Shown here: in pieces, positions 8,128 to 15,836 of the stretch
How positions within the stretch are numbered: position 1 is the stretch's first letter
How the letters are laid out: every line of letters begins with the position of its first letter
NCBI GenBank assembly: GCA_019752015.1
Contig: JAIEMQ010000051.1
Span: 1 to 64,000 of the forward strand
Reading direction: 5' to 3'
DNA from: Cyanobacteriota bacterium
GTDB lineage: Bacteria; Acidobacteriota; Vicinamibacteria; Vicinamibacterales; UBA2999
Length of the DNA: 64,000 bases
Notes under the pieces: generated by a model
What the model was told of the DNA's origin: nothing
Databases searched by the model: none
The model's input: only the letters and a program-made list of their open reading frames with translations
Made by a program: the position numbers and the translations under genes

Positions 8128-9218
8128 TCCGACTTCTGTTCCTTCCCTTCTGCCTTTTGCCTTTTGCCTTCTGCCTTCAACAGTGTTTGAGCAGCAGCCA
8201 CCACCATCGTAGGCGAAATCGCCGTCAGGCAGCGAAAGTCGCCGGGCACGCAGTGGCGCTGGTGGCACGGACGGCACGGCAGGGCGCCCGCATCGACCGC
8301 GATCGCGCCGATCGCCGGATCCCGCCACGGCATCGATCGATCGGGCAGCGTCGGTCCGAACAGCGCCACGATCGGCGCGCGCGTGGTTGCCGCGATGTGG
8401 AGCGGGCCGCTGTCGCCGCCGATGTAGAGCGCGGCGCGATCGACCAGCGCGCCGAGCTCGGCCAGATCGAACTCACCGGTGCGCACGATGCGCGATGCGG
8501 AGCTGCCGGCCAGGCGCCGCGCCTCTTCGGCAACCGCTTCGGCCGCGGCGCTCTCGGATGGACCGGACGTGATCACGATCCGCCGGGCCGGGTCTTCCGC
8601 GGCCAGTGTGGCGGCCGCGCTCGCGAACGCCGCGGCGGGCCAGCGCCTGAACGGATTGCCGGCGCTGACGTGCATCACGATGACGCGAGCGGAGCGATCG
8701 ATGCCGGCCTTCGCCAGCCGTTCGTCGACGCGCTGCACGGCTTCCGGATCGAGCGGCATCGTCACCGCATCGCGCGCGCGATCGGCTGCCTCGATGCCGA
8801 GCGGCTCGAGCAGCGCCCACTGATTGAGCACCGAGTGCCGCGGCGGCACGAGCGATCGCGTCCACGGGACTCGAGTCGTGTACGACCAGCGGCGGCCAGG
8901 GAGATCGTAGCCAACGCGTTGCGGTGCGCGCGTTGCCCAGGCGAGCAACCCGCTGCGCGGCCCGCCGTGGAAATCAATCACCACATCGAAATGCCGCGCG
9001 CGCAACTGCCGCGCCAGCGCAATGTCGTACTGAATGCGCGCCAGACCCCGCGGCCGTTCGACGACGATGACTTCATCGATGGATGGATGATGACGCACGA
9101 CCGGCTCAGCCGGCGCCTCGACTAAATAAGTAATTTGCGAGTCTGGAAATTTGCGTCTAAGCGCACTGATCGCCGGAGTGGTGAACACCACGTCACCGAT
9201 CAAGCGCAACCGGATCAA
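8124..9218 (-). CDS. Glycosyltransferase family 9 (ADP-heptose:LPS heptosyltransferase type)
   Basis: GT-B fold: RLRLIGDVVFTTPAISAL at the N-terminus, DVVIDFHGGPRSG, and the C-terminal nucleotide-sugar site GGDSGPLHIAATTRAPIVALFG. It probably adds heptose to the LPS core and sits beside a heptose kinase and an O-antigen ligase. The annotated TTG at 9218 loses half the first beta strand; a CTG at 9230 would give KILLIRLRLIGDVV and fits the family better. The last ~17 residues (KAEGKRQKAEGKEQKSE) are translated from a CTGCCTT/TTGCCTT heptamer repeat. Confidence 0.85.
   Translation of the reverse strand: MIRLRLIGDVVFTTPAISALRRKFPDSQITYLVEAPAEPVVRHHPSIDEVIVVERPRGLARIQYDIALARQLRARHFDVVIDFHGGPRSGLLAWATRAPQRVGYDLPGRRWSYTTRVPWTRSLVPPRHSVLNQWALLEPLGIEAADRARDAVTMPLDPEAVQRVDERLAKAGIDRSARVIVMHVSAGNPFRRWPAAAFASAAATLAAEDPARRIVITSGPSESAAAEAVAEEARRLAGSSASRIVRTGEFDLAELGALVDRAALYIGGDSGPLHIAATTRAPIVALFGPTLPDRSMPWRDPAIGAIAVDAGALPCRPCHQRHCVPGDFRCLTAISPTMVVAAAQTLLKAEGKRQKAEGKEQKSE
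8150..8177. repeat. Heptamer repeat CTGCCTT-TTGCCTT-TTGCCTT-CTGCCTT inside a gene end
   Basis: Four 7-bp units lie in the last codons of the glycosyltransferase gene, about 20 bases before the ATGA overlap with the O-antigen ligase. The same words recur at 63686-63720, again at a gene 3' end. Three units are 21 bp, so they translate with a 7-residue period. Confidence 0.9.
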
Positions 9219-9266
9219 CAGGATTTTCAGAACCGCACCCGGAAGCCGGAACGTGTAACCGGTAAC

Positions 9267-9437
9267 CTATTTTTCGATCGTCGCCTCGTCGATCAACATC
9301 ACCGGGATGTCGTCCTTGATCGGATACACGCGGTGACAGGAGCCGCACTTCAGCGCCGTCCCGTCCTTGACCAGCGTGACCGGCGTCTTGCAGGCCGGGC
9401 AGGCGAGGATTTCGAGCAATTCAGCATCAACGGGCAT
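9267..9437 (-). CDS. Trm112/YcaR family small zinc-binding-type protein
   Basis: A 56-residue protein read from ATG 9437 to TAG 9267: LLEILACPACKTPVTL, then LKCGSCHRVYPIKDDIP and VMLIDEATI. CPAC and CGSC make the four-cysteine Trm112 zinc site. Bacterial members (YcaR/UPF0434) are often encoded next to lipid A or LPS genes, as here. It heads the minus-strand operon and is divergent from the TPR gene; only 27 bases separate the two start codons. Confidence 0.85.
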   Translation of the reverse strand: MPVDAELLEILACPACKTPVTLVKDGTALKCGSCHRVYPIKDDIPVMLIDEATIEK

Positions 9438-9452
9438 TCGTGAATCTTAGCT

Positions 9453-9458
9453 TATGAT
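9453..9458 (+). promoter_or_regulatory. -10 box TATGAT placed for leaderless transcription
   Basis: TATGAT ends six bases before the ATG at 9465, the spacing expected between a -10 box and the transcription start. There is no clear -35 box. Confidence 0.5.
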
Positions 9459-9464
9459 CCAGGC

Positions 9465-11444
9465 ATGATCTTCGCCCGCGGCGCTCTGGTTCTGATGGTC
9501 ACGGCCGGCTCTATCGCGTTAGCTGCCTCCGGCAGCGAGGGCGCGCAGACCGTGGCGTCCGCCCCGCAGGATCCGAAGGCGCAGGCGCAGTTCGAGTTCA
9601 TGATGGCGCGGCGCATGGAGTCGACGGGTGACACGGCGGGCGCGCTCGCCTCGCTCGAGCGCGCGCGAAAGCTCGATCCCCAGGCCGCGGAAATTCCGGC
9701 TGAGATTGCCGGCTACTACTATCGTCAGAACCGCCCCGCCGACGCGATCACCGCCGCGGAGCAGGCGCTCAAGATCGACAAGGACAACGTCGAAGCGCAC
9801 AGCGTGCTCGCCAACGTATTTTCCGCGTGGGCCGACGGCGGCGCGCCGCCGCCCGCCGGGCGGACGCAGGCGTCGACGCGCGATGCGGCGATCGAGCACC
9901 TCACCGCGATCCAGAACACGCCGCTGATGGCGACCAATCCCAACCTGCAGATGACGCTCGGCCGGCTGCAGTTGCGCGCCGGCAAGGCCGATCTCGCCGT
10001 GCCGATTCTCGAGAAGGTCGCGGCGCAGGCGCCGTGGTCGCCGCAGCCGCTGCTGTTGCTCTATGAAGCGCAGATCTCGCAGGGCAATCTCGACGGCGCG
10101 GAGCAGTCGCTGGTGCAGGCCGCGGAGATCGAGCCGCGATACCTCGCCCAGCTCGGACAGTTCTACGAGCGCCAGGGCAAGTGGGCGGATTCGGCGGCGG
10201 CCTATGAAGAGGCGATCGCCAGTTCGCGTCAGCCGAGCCGCGATCTGCAGATTCGCTATGCCGCGGCGCTGATCAACATGGACGGCGGCGCGGTGAAGGC
10301 GCGGCCGATCCTGAACGATTTGCTGAAGACGAGCCCGAACGACACGCGGGTGCTCTATATGTTGTCGACCGCCGAGCGGTCGGCCGGCGATGAGAAAGCC
10401 GCGGAAGCGGCCGCGCGCCGGATCATGTCGATCGATCCGACCAACGTTGCCGGGCTGCGCGCGCTCGTCGCCGTGCTGTTCGAGCGGTTTGACTACAAGC
10501 AGATCGTCGATGTGGTGTCCCCGCTCCTCAAGGATCCCTCGCGCGCCAAGGGCCGCGAGTTCGAAGGCGCCGCCGTGCTCGTGCAGCTTGGTATCGCGCA
10601 GCAGCAGCTGGCGAACTGGGATGGCTCGATCGCCGCGTTCACCGCCGCGAAGTCGCTGACGCCTGAAGACCAGGAGGTCGACGCGTATCTGGTGCAGGCG
10701 CATTTGACCGCGCGGCGATTCGATCGCGCCGAGGCGATTGCGCGCGACGCGCTCGCGCGCGATCCGGATCAGCCCCGCATGGTGCGTCTGCGCGCGCAGG
10801 CGCTGCTCAAAGCGGGCAAGGGCGCCGAAGCGGCCAAGCTCCTCGAGGACGGCGTCGCCAAGAATCCCGAGAGCCGCGAGTTCGTCGTCGGCCTCGCCGA
10901 TCTCTATGCCGATCAGAAGCGCACCGATGACGCGCTGCGGCTGCTCGAGCGCGCGCGCAAGACGTTCGGCGACGACCAGACGCTGACGATGCGCGTGGCG
11001 ACTGTGTATGAAGGCGGCGGCCGCCTCGCCGAGGCGGAGAAGGAGCTGCGCCGGCTGATGGCCGACGATCCGCTCAACGCGGATGCGATGAACTCGCTCA
11101 GCTACATGCTCGCGGAACACAACGAGCGGTTGCCGGAAGCCGTCGATCTCGCGCAGCGCGCGCTGAAGGTCGAGCCGGGCAACCCCGCGTATCTCGATAC
11201 GCTCGGCTGGGCGCTGTTCAAGCAGGGCAAGGTCGAAGAAGCCGCCGATCCGCTCGGCAAAGCCGCCGCAATCCTCGCCGGCAACTCGGTGATCCAGGAT
11301 CATCACGGCGACGTGCTCGCGAAACGCGGCCGCACCGCCGAGGCGATCGCCGCCTGGCAGCGCGCCCTCGCCGGCGACGGCGAGACGATCGATCGCGCGG
11401 CCATTCAGAAGAAGATCGCGGCGGCTAAGGCGAAGAGCAAATAA
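9465..11444 (+). CDS. Exported TPR-repeat protein
   Basis: A signal peptide (residues 1-27, ending SEGAQ) precedes about 630 residues made almost wholly of tetratricopeptide repeats, with recurrent patterns such as A-x-ALE-x-A-x-K-x-x-P and a final YLDTLGWALFKQGK. It is likely a periplasmic or outer-membrane-facing scaffold. Its position immediately before the lolB-like gene and ispE matches Pseudomonas, where a large TPR protein precedes lolB; a role in envelope biogenesis is inferred. A TATGAT box lies six bases before the ATG and no Shine-Dalgarno is visible. Confidence 0.85.
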   Translation: MIFARGALVLMVTAGSIALAASGSEGAQTVASAPQDPKAQAQFEFMMARRMESTGDTAGALASLERARKLDPQAAEIPAEIAGYYYRQNRPADAITAAEQALKIDKDNVEAHSVLANVFSAWADGGAPPPAGRTQASTRDAAIEHLTAIQNTPLMATNPNLQMTLGRLQLRAGKADLAVPILEKVAAQAPWSPQPLLLLYEAQISQGNLDGAEQSLVQAAEIEPRYLAQLGQFYERQGKWADSAAAYEEAIASSRQPSRDLQIRYAAALINMDGGAVKARPILNDLLKTSPNDTRVLYMLSTAERSAGDEKAAEAAARRIMSIDPTNVAGLRALVAVLFERFDYKQIVDVVSPLLKDPSRAKGREFEGAAVLVQLGIAQQQLANWDGSIAAFTAAKSLTPEDQEVDAYLVQAHLTARRFDRAEAIARDALARDPDQPRMVRLRAQALLKAGKGAEAAKLLEDGVAKNPESREFVVGLADLYADQKRTDDALRLLERARKTFGDDQTLTMRVATVYEGGGRLAEAEKELRRLMADDPLNADAMNSLSYMLAEHNERLPEAVDLAQRALKVEPGNPAYLDTLGWALFKQGKVEEAADPLGKAAAILAGNSVIQDHHGDVLAKRGRTAEAIAAWQRALAGDGETIDRAAIQKKIAAAKAKSK

Positions 11445-11510
11445 CAAAGAACGAAAAACAAAACGTGACTCGACTTTTCGTTCTTTGTTTTTTGTTCTTT
11501 GTTCTTTCCG
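11443..11510. repeat. Period-7 A/T inverted repeat between the TPR gene and lolB
   Basis: The left arm at 11443-11457 (AACAAAGAACGAAAA) and the right arm at 11475-11489 are perfect 15-bp inverted repeats with a 17-base loop. The right side continues as TTTTTTG/TTCTTTG heptamers to about 11505. The left arm includes the TPR stop codon and the right arm lies inside the next coding region. As RNA it would form a hairpin followed by a U-rich tract, so it may attenuate transcription. Confidence 0.85.
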
Positions 11511-12280
11511 CGTGTGCCGCGAAAACTCCAGCGAGACCTGTTGGCGCGCCGACACCTGATCCAACCGCCGCTGATGCATTCGCAACCGCGACCGCATCCT
11601 GCAAGGGCTTTCGATCGATCGAAGGTGAGCTGGCGCTCTCCGGGCGCGCCGGCGGCGAGCGCGTGCGCGGGCGCATCATCACGGCACTCGAATCAGGCGG
11701 CCTCGTGCGCCTCGAAGCGGTCGCGCCGTTCGGCGCGCCGTTCTTCGTCCTCGCCGGGCGCAACGAGCGCGCCACGCTGGTGTTGCCGCGCGAGCATCGC
11801 GTCCTGAAAGACACCGGCGTGCGCGACGTGCTCGAGCGCATCACCGGGCTCGCGCTCGGCGCCGATGATCTGCGGCTGATCCTGTCGGGATGCCTGATCG
11901 ACAAGGCCACGCCTTCCGACGGACGACAGTGGGGCAGCAGTTGGAAAGCGGTGACGATCGGACCCGATCGCGTCGCGTATCTACGCGTGCAGAACGGTCA
12001 GCCGGTGCTCACCGCCGCCGGCTATGGACGATGGCACGTGGATTACTCGGCGCACGCCGGCGGCTTCCCGCGCGTCGTGCGCGTCCGCAGCAGCCTTGTC
12101 CCCCGTAGCCTGGGCGACGGGGGAGGCGACGCCGCCATCGACATCACCGCGCGCATCGAGCAGATCCAGGTGAACACCCAGATCAATCCGCGCGCGTGGG
12201 ATGTTGAGATACCATCTGACGCCGAGCCGATGACGTTGGACGAACTGCGCTCGATTGCTCCTCTGGCAGAGAAGAAGTGA
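11465..12280 (+). CDS. lolB: LolB-like outer-membrane lipoprotein
   Basis: Signal peptide MTRLFVLCFLFFVLSAC with lipobox LSAC (Cys17). The mature part has a LolB/DUF4292-like start (CKGFRSIEGELALSG, RGRIITALESGG, VRLEAVAPFGAPFF), a half-barrel expected to receive lipoproteins from LolA. The name leans on synteny: TPR-lolB-ispE-tRNA-prs-rplY-pth is the Proteobacterial order. Sequence similarity is weak, so 'outer-membrane lipoprotein-sorting type' is the safe claim. The GTG start and the hydrophobic signal core lie inside a T-rich heptamer repeat. Confidence 0.65.
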   Translation: MTRLFVLCFLFFVLSACAAKTPARPVGAPTPDPTAADAFATATASCKGFRSIEGELALSGRAGGERVRGRIITALESGGLVRLEAVAPFGAPFFVLAGRNERATLVLPREHRVLKDTGVRDVLERITGLALGADDLRLILSGCLIDKATPSDGRQWGSSWKAVTIGPDRVAYLRVQNGQPVLTAAGYGRWHVDYSAHAGGFPRVVRVRSSLVPRSLGDGGGDAAIDITARIEQIQVNTQINPRAWDVEIPSDAEPMTLDELRSIAPLAEKK

Positions 12281-13170
12281 GATCGGTCAGCCTTCCATCG
12301 TTCGCAAAGATCAACCTCGATCTGCGCGTTCTCGGCACGCGAGCCGATGGATACCACGACCTCAAGACGGTCTTTCAGTCGCTGGCGCTGTTTGACAACG
12401 TGACCGTGACCGCGCGCCGCGGACCGCTCACGGTCACGTGCGACGAGCCGGACATTCCGACCGATCAACGCAACCTGGTCTGGAAAGCCGCGTCGCTGCT
12501 GCATCGCGTCGCCACCGGCAGGCCATCGGCGCCGCGCGACATCGCGATCGATCTGCGCAAGCGCGTGCCGTCGGAAGCCGGACTCGGCGGCGGCAGCTCC
12601 AACGCCGCCATGACGCTGCTTGCGCTCAACAAGTTGTGGAAGCTCGATCTCGATCCCGGATCGCTGACGCGCATCGGCGCGCGTCTCGGCGCCGACGTGC
12701 CGTATTTCCTCGTCGGCGGCACCGCGCTCGGACTCGGACGCGGTGACGACATCTATCCGCTCGCCGACATGCCGCCCGTGCACGTCGTGATCCTGCGGCC
12801 GGGTTTCGGCGTGGCGAGCAGCGACGCCTACAAGTGGTTCGACGAGGAATCGCGGCGCTCCATCAAGGAGCCGGCGCCCCGCGTCGTGCCTCCCGGATGG
12901 CCGGCCTGGTCCGCGACGCTGCGGAACGATCTCGAAATTCCCGTCGTCCGCCACCATCCCGCGATTGGCAGGATCCGGCAGTCACTCGTCGATGCGGGAG
13001 CGACGTTCGCGGCCATGTCGGGGTCCGGATCCGCGGTATTTGGCCTGTTCGAGCGTGCTGACGCCGCGAGAAGAACTGCGAACGACCTCGCACGCCCGGG
13101 CTGGCTGTCGCTTCACACTCGCACTTTAGACCGCCGGGAATACGGCCGCAGGGTTGCGGCCGGCCTGTAA
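12277..13170 (+). CDS. ispE: 4-diphosphocytidyl-2-C-methyl-D-erythritol kinase
   Basis: GHMP kinase of the MEP isoprenoid pathway; it phosphorylates CDP-ME at the 2-hydroxyl. FAKINLDLRVLGTRADGYHDL (residues 9-29) carries the substrate Lys/Asn, GLGGGSSNA (102-110) the ATP loop, and MSGSGSAVFG the C-terminal motif. 297 residues, normal length. The GTG start overlaps the lolB stop (GTGA). IspD and IspF of the same pathway are fused in a gene at 35.8 kb. Confidence 0.95.
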   Translation: MRSVSLPSFAKINLDLRVLGTRADGYHDLKTVFQSLALFDNVTVTARRGPLTVTCDEPDIPTDQRNLVWKAASLLHRVATGRPSAPRDIAIDLRKRVPSEAGLGGGSSNAAMTLLALNKLWKLDLDPGSLTRIGARLGADVPYFLVGGTALGLGRGDDIYPLADMPPVHVVILRPGFGVASSDAYKWFDEESRRSIKEPAPRVVPPGWPAWSATLRNDLEIPVVRHHPAIGRIRQSLVDAGATFAAMSGSGSAVFGLFERADAARRTANDLARPGWLSLHTRTLDRREYGRRVAAGL

Positions 13171-13203
13171 AATCAACTACGATAAGTGTTTGCCACGCAG
13201 CGT

Positions 13204-13278
13204 TGGGGCGTGGCCAAGCGGTAAGGCGCCGGCCTTTGGAGCCGGTATTCGAAGGTTCGAATCCTTCCGCCCCAACCA
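13204..13278 (+). tRNA. tRNA-Gln (UUG), CCA encoded
   Basis: The acceptor arm TGGGGCG pairs with CGCCCCA; the anticodon loop CTTTGGA gives anticodon TTG. A T-arm with GTTCGAATC is present and the 3' CCA (13276-13278) is encoded. It lies between ispE and prs, the same place as tRNA-Gln in many Proteobacteria. Confidence 0.97.
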
Positions 13279-13289
13279 GTACTTGCGAA

Positions 13290-13363
13290 GTGAAAAGTAA
13301 AAACGAAGAAGGAAAAACAGGAACGGGACTTTTTCGCTTTTCCTTTTAACTTTTTCCTTTTTT
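13290..13363. repeat. Period-7 A-rich/T-rich inverted repeat abutting prs
   Basis: The stretch splits into heptamers: AAGTGAA, AAGTAAA, AACGAAG, AAGGAAA, then a turn, then TTTTTCG, CTTTTCC, TTTTAAC, TTTTTCC, ending directly at the prs ATG. The arms are imperfectly complementary. It may terminate tRNA-Gln transcription; it also replaces any Shine-Dalgarno in front of prs. Three of its words recur at 36998-37018. Confidence 0.8.
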
Positions 13364-14317
13364 ATGCGACCAACCGGTTTCGGAGAACTGAAAGTCTTTT
13401 CAGGCAGCGCTCATCCGCAGCTCGCGGCTGAGATTGCCGAGTTCCTGGGCGTGGAGCCCGGCCAGGCCCGCCTGCGCCGTTTTCCCGACACCGAGGTCTC
13501 GTTCCAGATCGACGAAAACATCCGCGGCACCGACGTCTTCATCGTCCAGCCGACGTGCGCGCCGGTCGATCCGCACCTGATGGAGCTGATGATCATGACG
13601 GACGCGTTCCGTCGATCGTCCGCGGCTCGCATCACCGCGGTGATTCCGTACTACGGCTACGCGCGCCAGGATCGCAAGGACAAGCCGCGCGTGCCGATCT
13701 CCGCGAAGCTCGTCGCCAACGTCCTCGTCGCGGCCGGCGTCAATCGCGTCTTGACGATGGATCTCCACAAGGCGCAGATCCAGGGCTTCTTCGATCTGCC
13801 GGTGGATCACTTGTTCGCCGCGCCGGTCGTCATCGATTACCTGTCGCGGCAGTCGTACGAGAAGTTGACGATCGTCGCGCCGGATGCCGGCGGCGCCGAG
13901 CGCGCCCGCGCCTATGCCAAGCGCCTCGATGCGGAACTCGCCGTCATCGACAAACGCCGTAGCGAAGACGGCACCGCCGAAGTCATGAACGTGATCGGTG
14001 AAGTCGCCGGCCGCACCTGCGTAATCGCCGACGACATCATCGACACCGCCGGCACCATTCAGAAGGCGGCGCAGGCGTTGAAGGACAACGGCGCCGAGCG
14101 GGTGCTGGCCTGCGCCATTCACGGCGTGCTGTCGGGCCCGGCGATCGATCGCATCGAGAAGTCGCCGATCGACAAGTTGATCATCACCAACACGATTCCG
14201 CTGACCGCGGAGCGTGCGAAGTGCCAGAAGATTGTTGTGTTGTCGGTCGCCCGCCTGTTGGGCCAGGCCATCCGCAGCATCCACGAGGAAACCTCGGTTT
14301 CGTCATTGTTCGTTTAA
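13364..14317 (+). CDS. prs: Ribose-phosphate pyrophosphokinase
   Basis: Makes PRPP from ribose 5-phosphate and ATP. The protein begins GELKVFSGSAHPQLAAEIA and carries the flexible-loop region around YARQDRKDKPRVPISAK, the metal-binding DLHKAQIQGFFD segment and the PRPP loop VIADDIIDTAGTI. 317 residues, standard class I length. The ATG at 13364 fits the family but has no Shine-Dalgarno: a T-rich heptamer repeat ends immediately before it. Confidence 0.97.
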   Translation: MRPTGFGELKVFSGSAHPQLAAEIAEFLGVEPGQARLRRFPDTEVSFQIDENIRGTDVFIVQPTCAPVDPHLMELMIMTDAFRRSSAARITAVIPYYGYARQDRKDKPRVPISAKLVANVLVAAGVNRVLTMDLHKAQIQGFFDLPVDHLFAAPVVIDYLSRQSYEKLTIVAPDAGGAERARAYAKRLDAELAVIDKRRSEDGTAEVMNVIGEVAGRTCVIADDIIDTAGTIQKAAQALKDNGAERVLACAIHGVLSGPAIDRIEKSPIDKLIITNTIPLTAERAKCQKIVVLSVARLLGQAIRSIHEETSVSSLFV

Positions 14318-14367
14318 TTCGGCAAAGGGTGTAGGGAGTCCGAAGCCCGAGAAAGGTCAGTGAAGTC

Positions 14368-15105
14368 ATGGACGCCACTCTCGACGCAGTCAAGCGCAGC
14401 ACCAGGGGAAAAAACGAAGCCCGTCGCCTGCGCGCGGCCGGAAAAATTCCGGCGACGTTGTACGGCGCGCAGAAGGCCGGCGATCAGCCCGCGCCTGAAT
14501 CGGTGTCGATCGATCCGAAGCCGTTCATGCGCATCCTGCACTCGAAGTCAGGATTGAACACCCTGATCACCCTGAAGCTGCAGGGCACCGGTGATTCGCG
14601 CGTGCTCGTGAAGAACGTGCAGCTCGATCCGATCACGCATCATCCGCTGCACGCGGACCTCTATCGCGTCAACATGGACCGCAAGATCACGGTCACCGTG
14701 CCGATCCTCCTCAAGGGCGACTCGCGCGGCGTCAAGCAGGACGGCGGCGTGCTCGACTTCGTGCATCGCGAGATCGAGGTCGAAGTGCTGCCGGCGAACA
14801 TTCCGGACTCGATCGAAGTCGACGTCACGGATCTCGGCATCGGCGACTCGGTGCACGTGCGCGACCTCGCCGCCGACGCGGCGTGGACGCCGATCAGCGA
14901 TCCGGACATGATGATCGTCCACGTCGTCATCATCAAGGTCGTCGAAGAAGTGGCCCCGGCGGCGGCGGCTGGCGCCGAAGGCGCGGCAGCGGCCCCGGCG
15001 GCCGGTGCGGCGGCGGCGGGTGGTGCGACCGCGGCCGAGCCCGAAGTCATCAAGAAGGGCAAGACCGACAAGGAAGAAGGCGCGAAGGACGACAAGAAGA
15101 AATAA
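14368..15105 (+). CDS. rplY: 50S ribosomal protein L25 / general stress protein Ctc
   Basis: The N-terminal L25 domain binds 5S rRNA (RGKNEARRLRAAGKIPATLYG, then PFMRILHSKSG) and is followed by the TL5-type C-terminal beta domain (ITHHPLHADLYRVNMDRK, DSIEVDVTDLGIGDSVHV). A long Ala/Gly-rich then Lys/Glu-rich tail (about residues 190-245) is added. GAAAGG precedes the ATG. Position between prs and pth is the usual one. Confidence 0.95.
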   Translation: MDATLDAVKRSTRGKNEARRLRAAGKIPATLYGAQKAGDQPAPESVSIDPKPFMRILHSKSGLNTLITLKLQGTGDSRVLVKNVQLDPITHHPLHADLYRVNMDRKITVTVPILLKGDSRGVKQDGGVLDFVHREIEVEVLPANIPDSIEVDVTDLGIGDSVHVRDLAADAAWTPISDPDMMIVHVVIIKVVEEVAPAAAAGAEGAAAAPAAGAAAAGGATAAEPEVIKKGKTDKEEGAKDDKKK

Positions 15106-15106
15106 C

Positions 15107-15134
15107 GGGAGCCGGGAGCCGGGAGCCGGGAGCC
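15107..15134 (+). repeat. Heptamer repeat (GGGAGCC)x4 forming the pth ribosome-binding site
   Basis: Four perfect 7-bp units fill the gap between the rplY stop and the pth ATG and end exactly at the ATG. The last unit supplies GGGAG as a Shine-Dalgarno-like sequence. The reverse complement word GGCTCCC recurs at 63833-63860. Confidence 0.9.
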
Positions 15135-15731
15135 ATGAAACTGATTGTGGGTCTCGGCAATCCCGGGGCCGAGTATCGCGACACCAGGCACAACGTCGGC
15201 TTCATGGTCGCCGATGCGCTGGTGGAGCGATGGCGGGTCGGCGATCAGTGGCGCGAAAAGTTCAGCGCGCTGCAGATCAAGACAGTGGTTGGGGACGAGC
15301 AGGTCATCGTCACGAAGCCGCTGACGTTCATGAATCTCAGCGGGCAGGCGGTGACGCAGCTCGCCGGGTTCTACAAGATCGAACCGGCGGACATCTTCGT
15401 CGTGACCGACGATGTGGCGTTGCCGCTGGGACGATTACGGGCGCGGCGCGAAGGCGGCGCCGGCGGGCATAACGGACTGAAGTCGATCATTCAGTCCCTC
15501 GCGACGCAGGCGTTTCCGCGCATGCGCGTGGGTGTGGGTCGCGGCGACAGCCAGCGCGATCTCGCGGATCACGTGCTCGGGCGCTTCGGCGCCGACGAGC
15601 GCGACACGGTGTGGGCGGCGGTGCTGCGTGCCGCCGATGCCACGGAGATGTTTCTCTCCGATGGCATCGAGCGCGTGATGAACGCGTTCAACGCAGCAGA
15701 GAAAGACGAGAAAGAAGACTCCGCGGAATAG
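15135..15731 (+). CDS. pth: Peptidyl-tRNA hydrolase
   Basis: Releases peptides from peptidyl-tRNA that has dropped off the ribosome. KLIVGLGNPGAEYRDTRHNV carries Asn9 and the catalytic His19; KPLTFMNLSGQAV, TDDVALPLGRLR and GGAGGHNGLKSI follow. 198 residues, normal. The ATG directly follows four GGGAGCC units. Confidence 0.97.
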   Translation: MKLIVGLGNPGAEYRDTRHNVGFMVADALVERWRVGDQWREKFSALQIKTVVGDEQVIVTKPLTFMNLSGQAVTQLAGFYKIEPADIFVVTDDVALPLGRLRARREGGAGGHNGLKSIIQSLATQAFPRMRVGVGRGDSQRDLADHVLGRFGADERDTVWAAVLRAADATEMFLSDGIERVMNAFNAAEKDEKEDSAE

Positions 15732-15747
15732 GCTGCGGATCTCCTTG

Positions 15748-15808
15748 CCACTGGCCACGCCAGTGGCCACCCCGAGCGAGAAATTCACGACCGCAGGCCG
15801 TGAATTTC
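15748..15808 (+). promoter_or_regulatory. Two hairpins in the rpsF leader
   Basis: Hairpin 1: CCACTGGC (15748-15755) pairs with GCCAGTGG (15759-15766). Hairpin 2: GAAATTCACG (15780-15789) pairs with CGTGAATTTC (15799-15808), loop ACCGCAGGC. rpsF mRNA leaders often carry an S6:S18-binding structure with a CCG element. Hairpin 2 is a candidate; hairpin 1 may terminate the pth transcript. Confidence 0.4.
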
Positions 15809-15836
15809 GAGTCGAAGGGCGTCCAGAGGGAGTGCT

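Noticed and set aside
9519-11597. A 692-codon antisense frame opposite the TPR gene
   Set aside because: Mirrors the repeated codon pattern of the TPR repeats; no recognisable domain.
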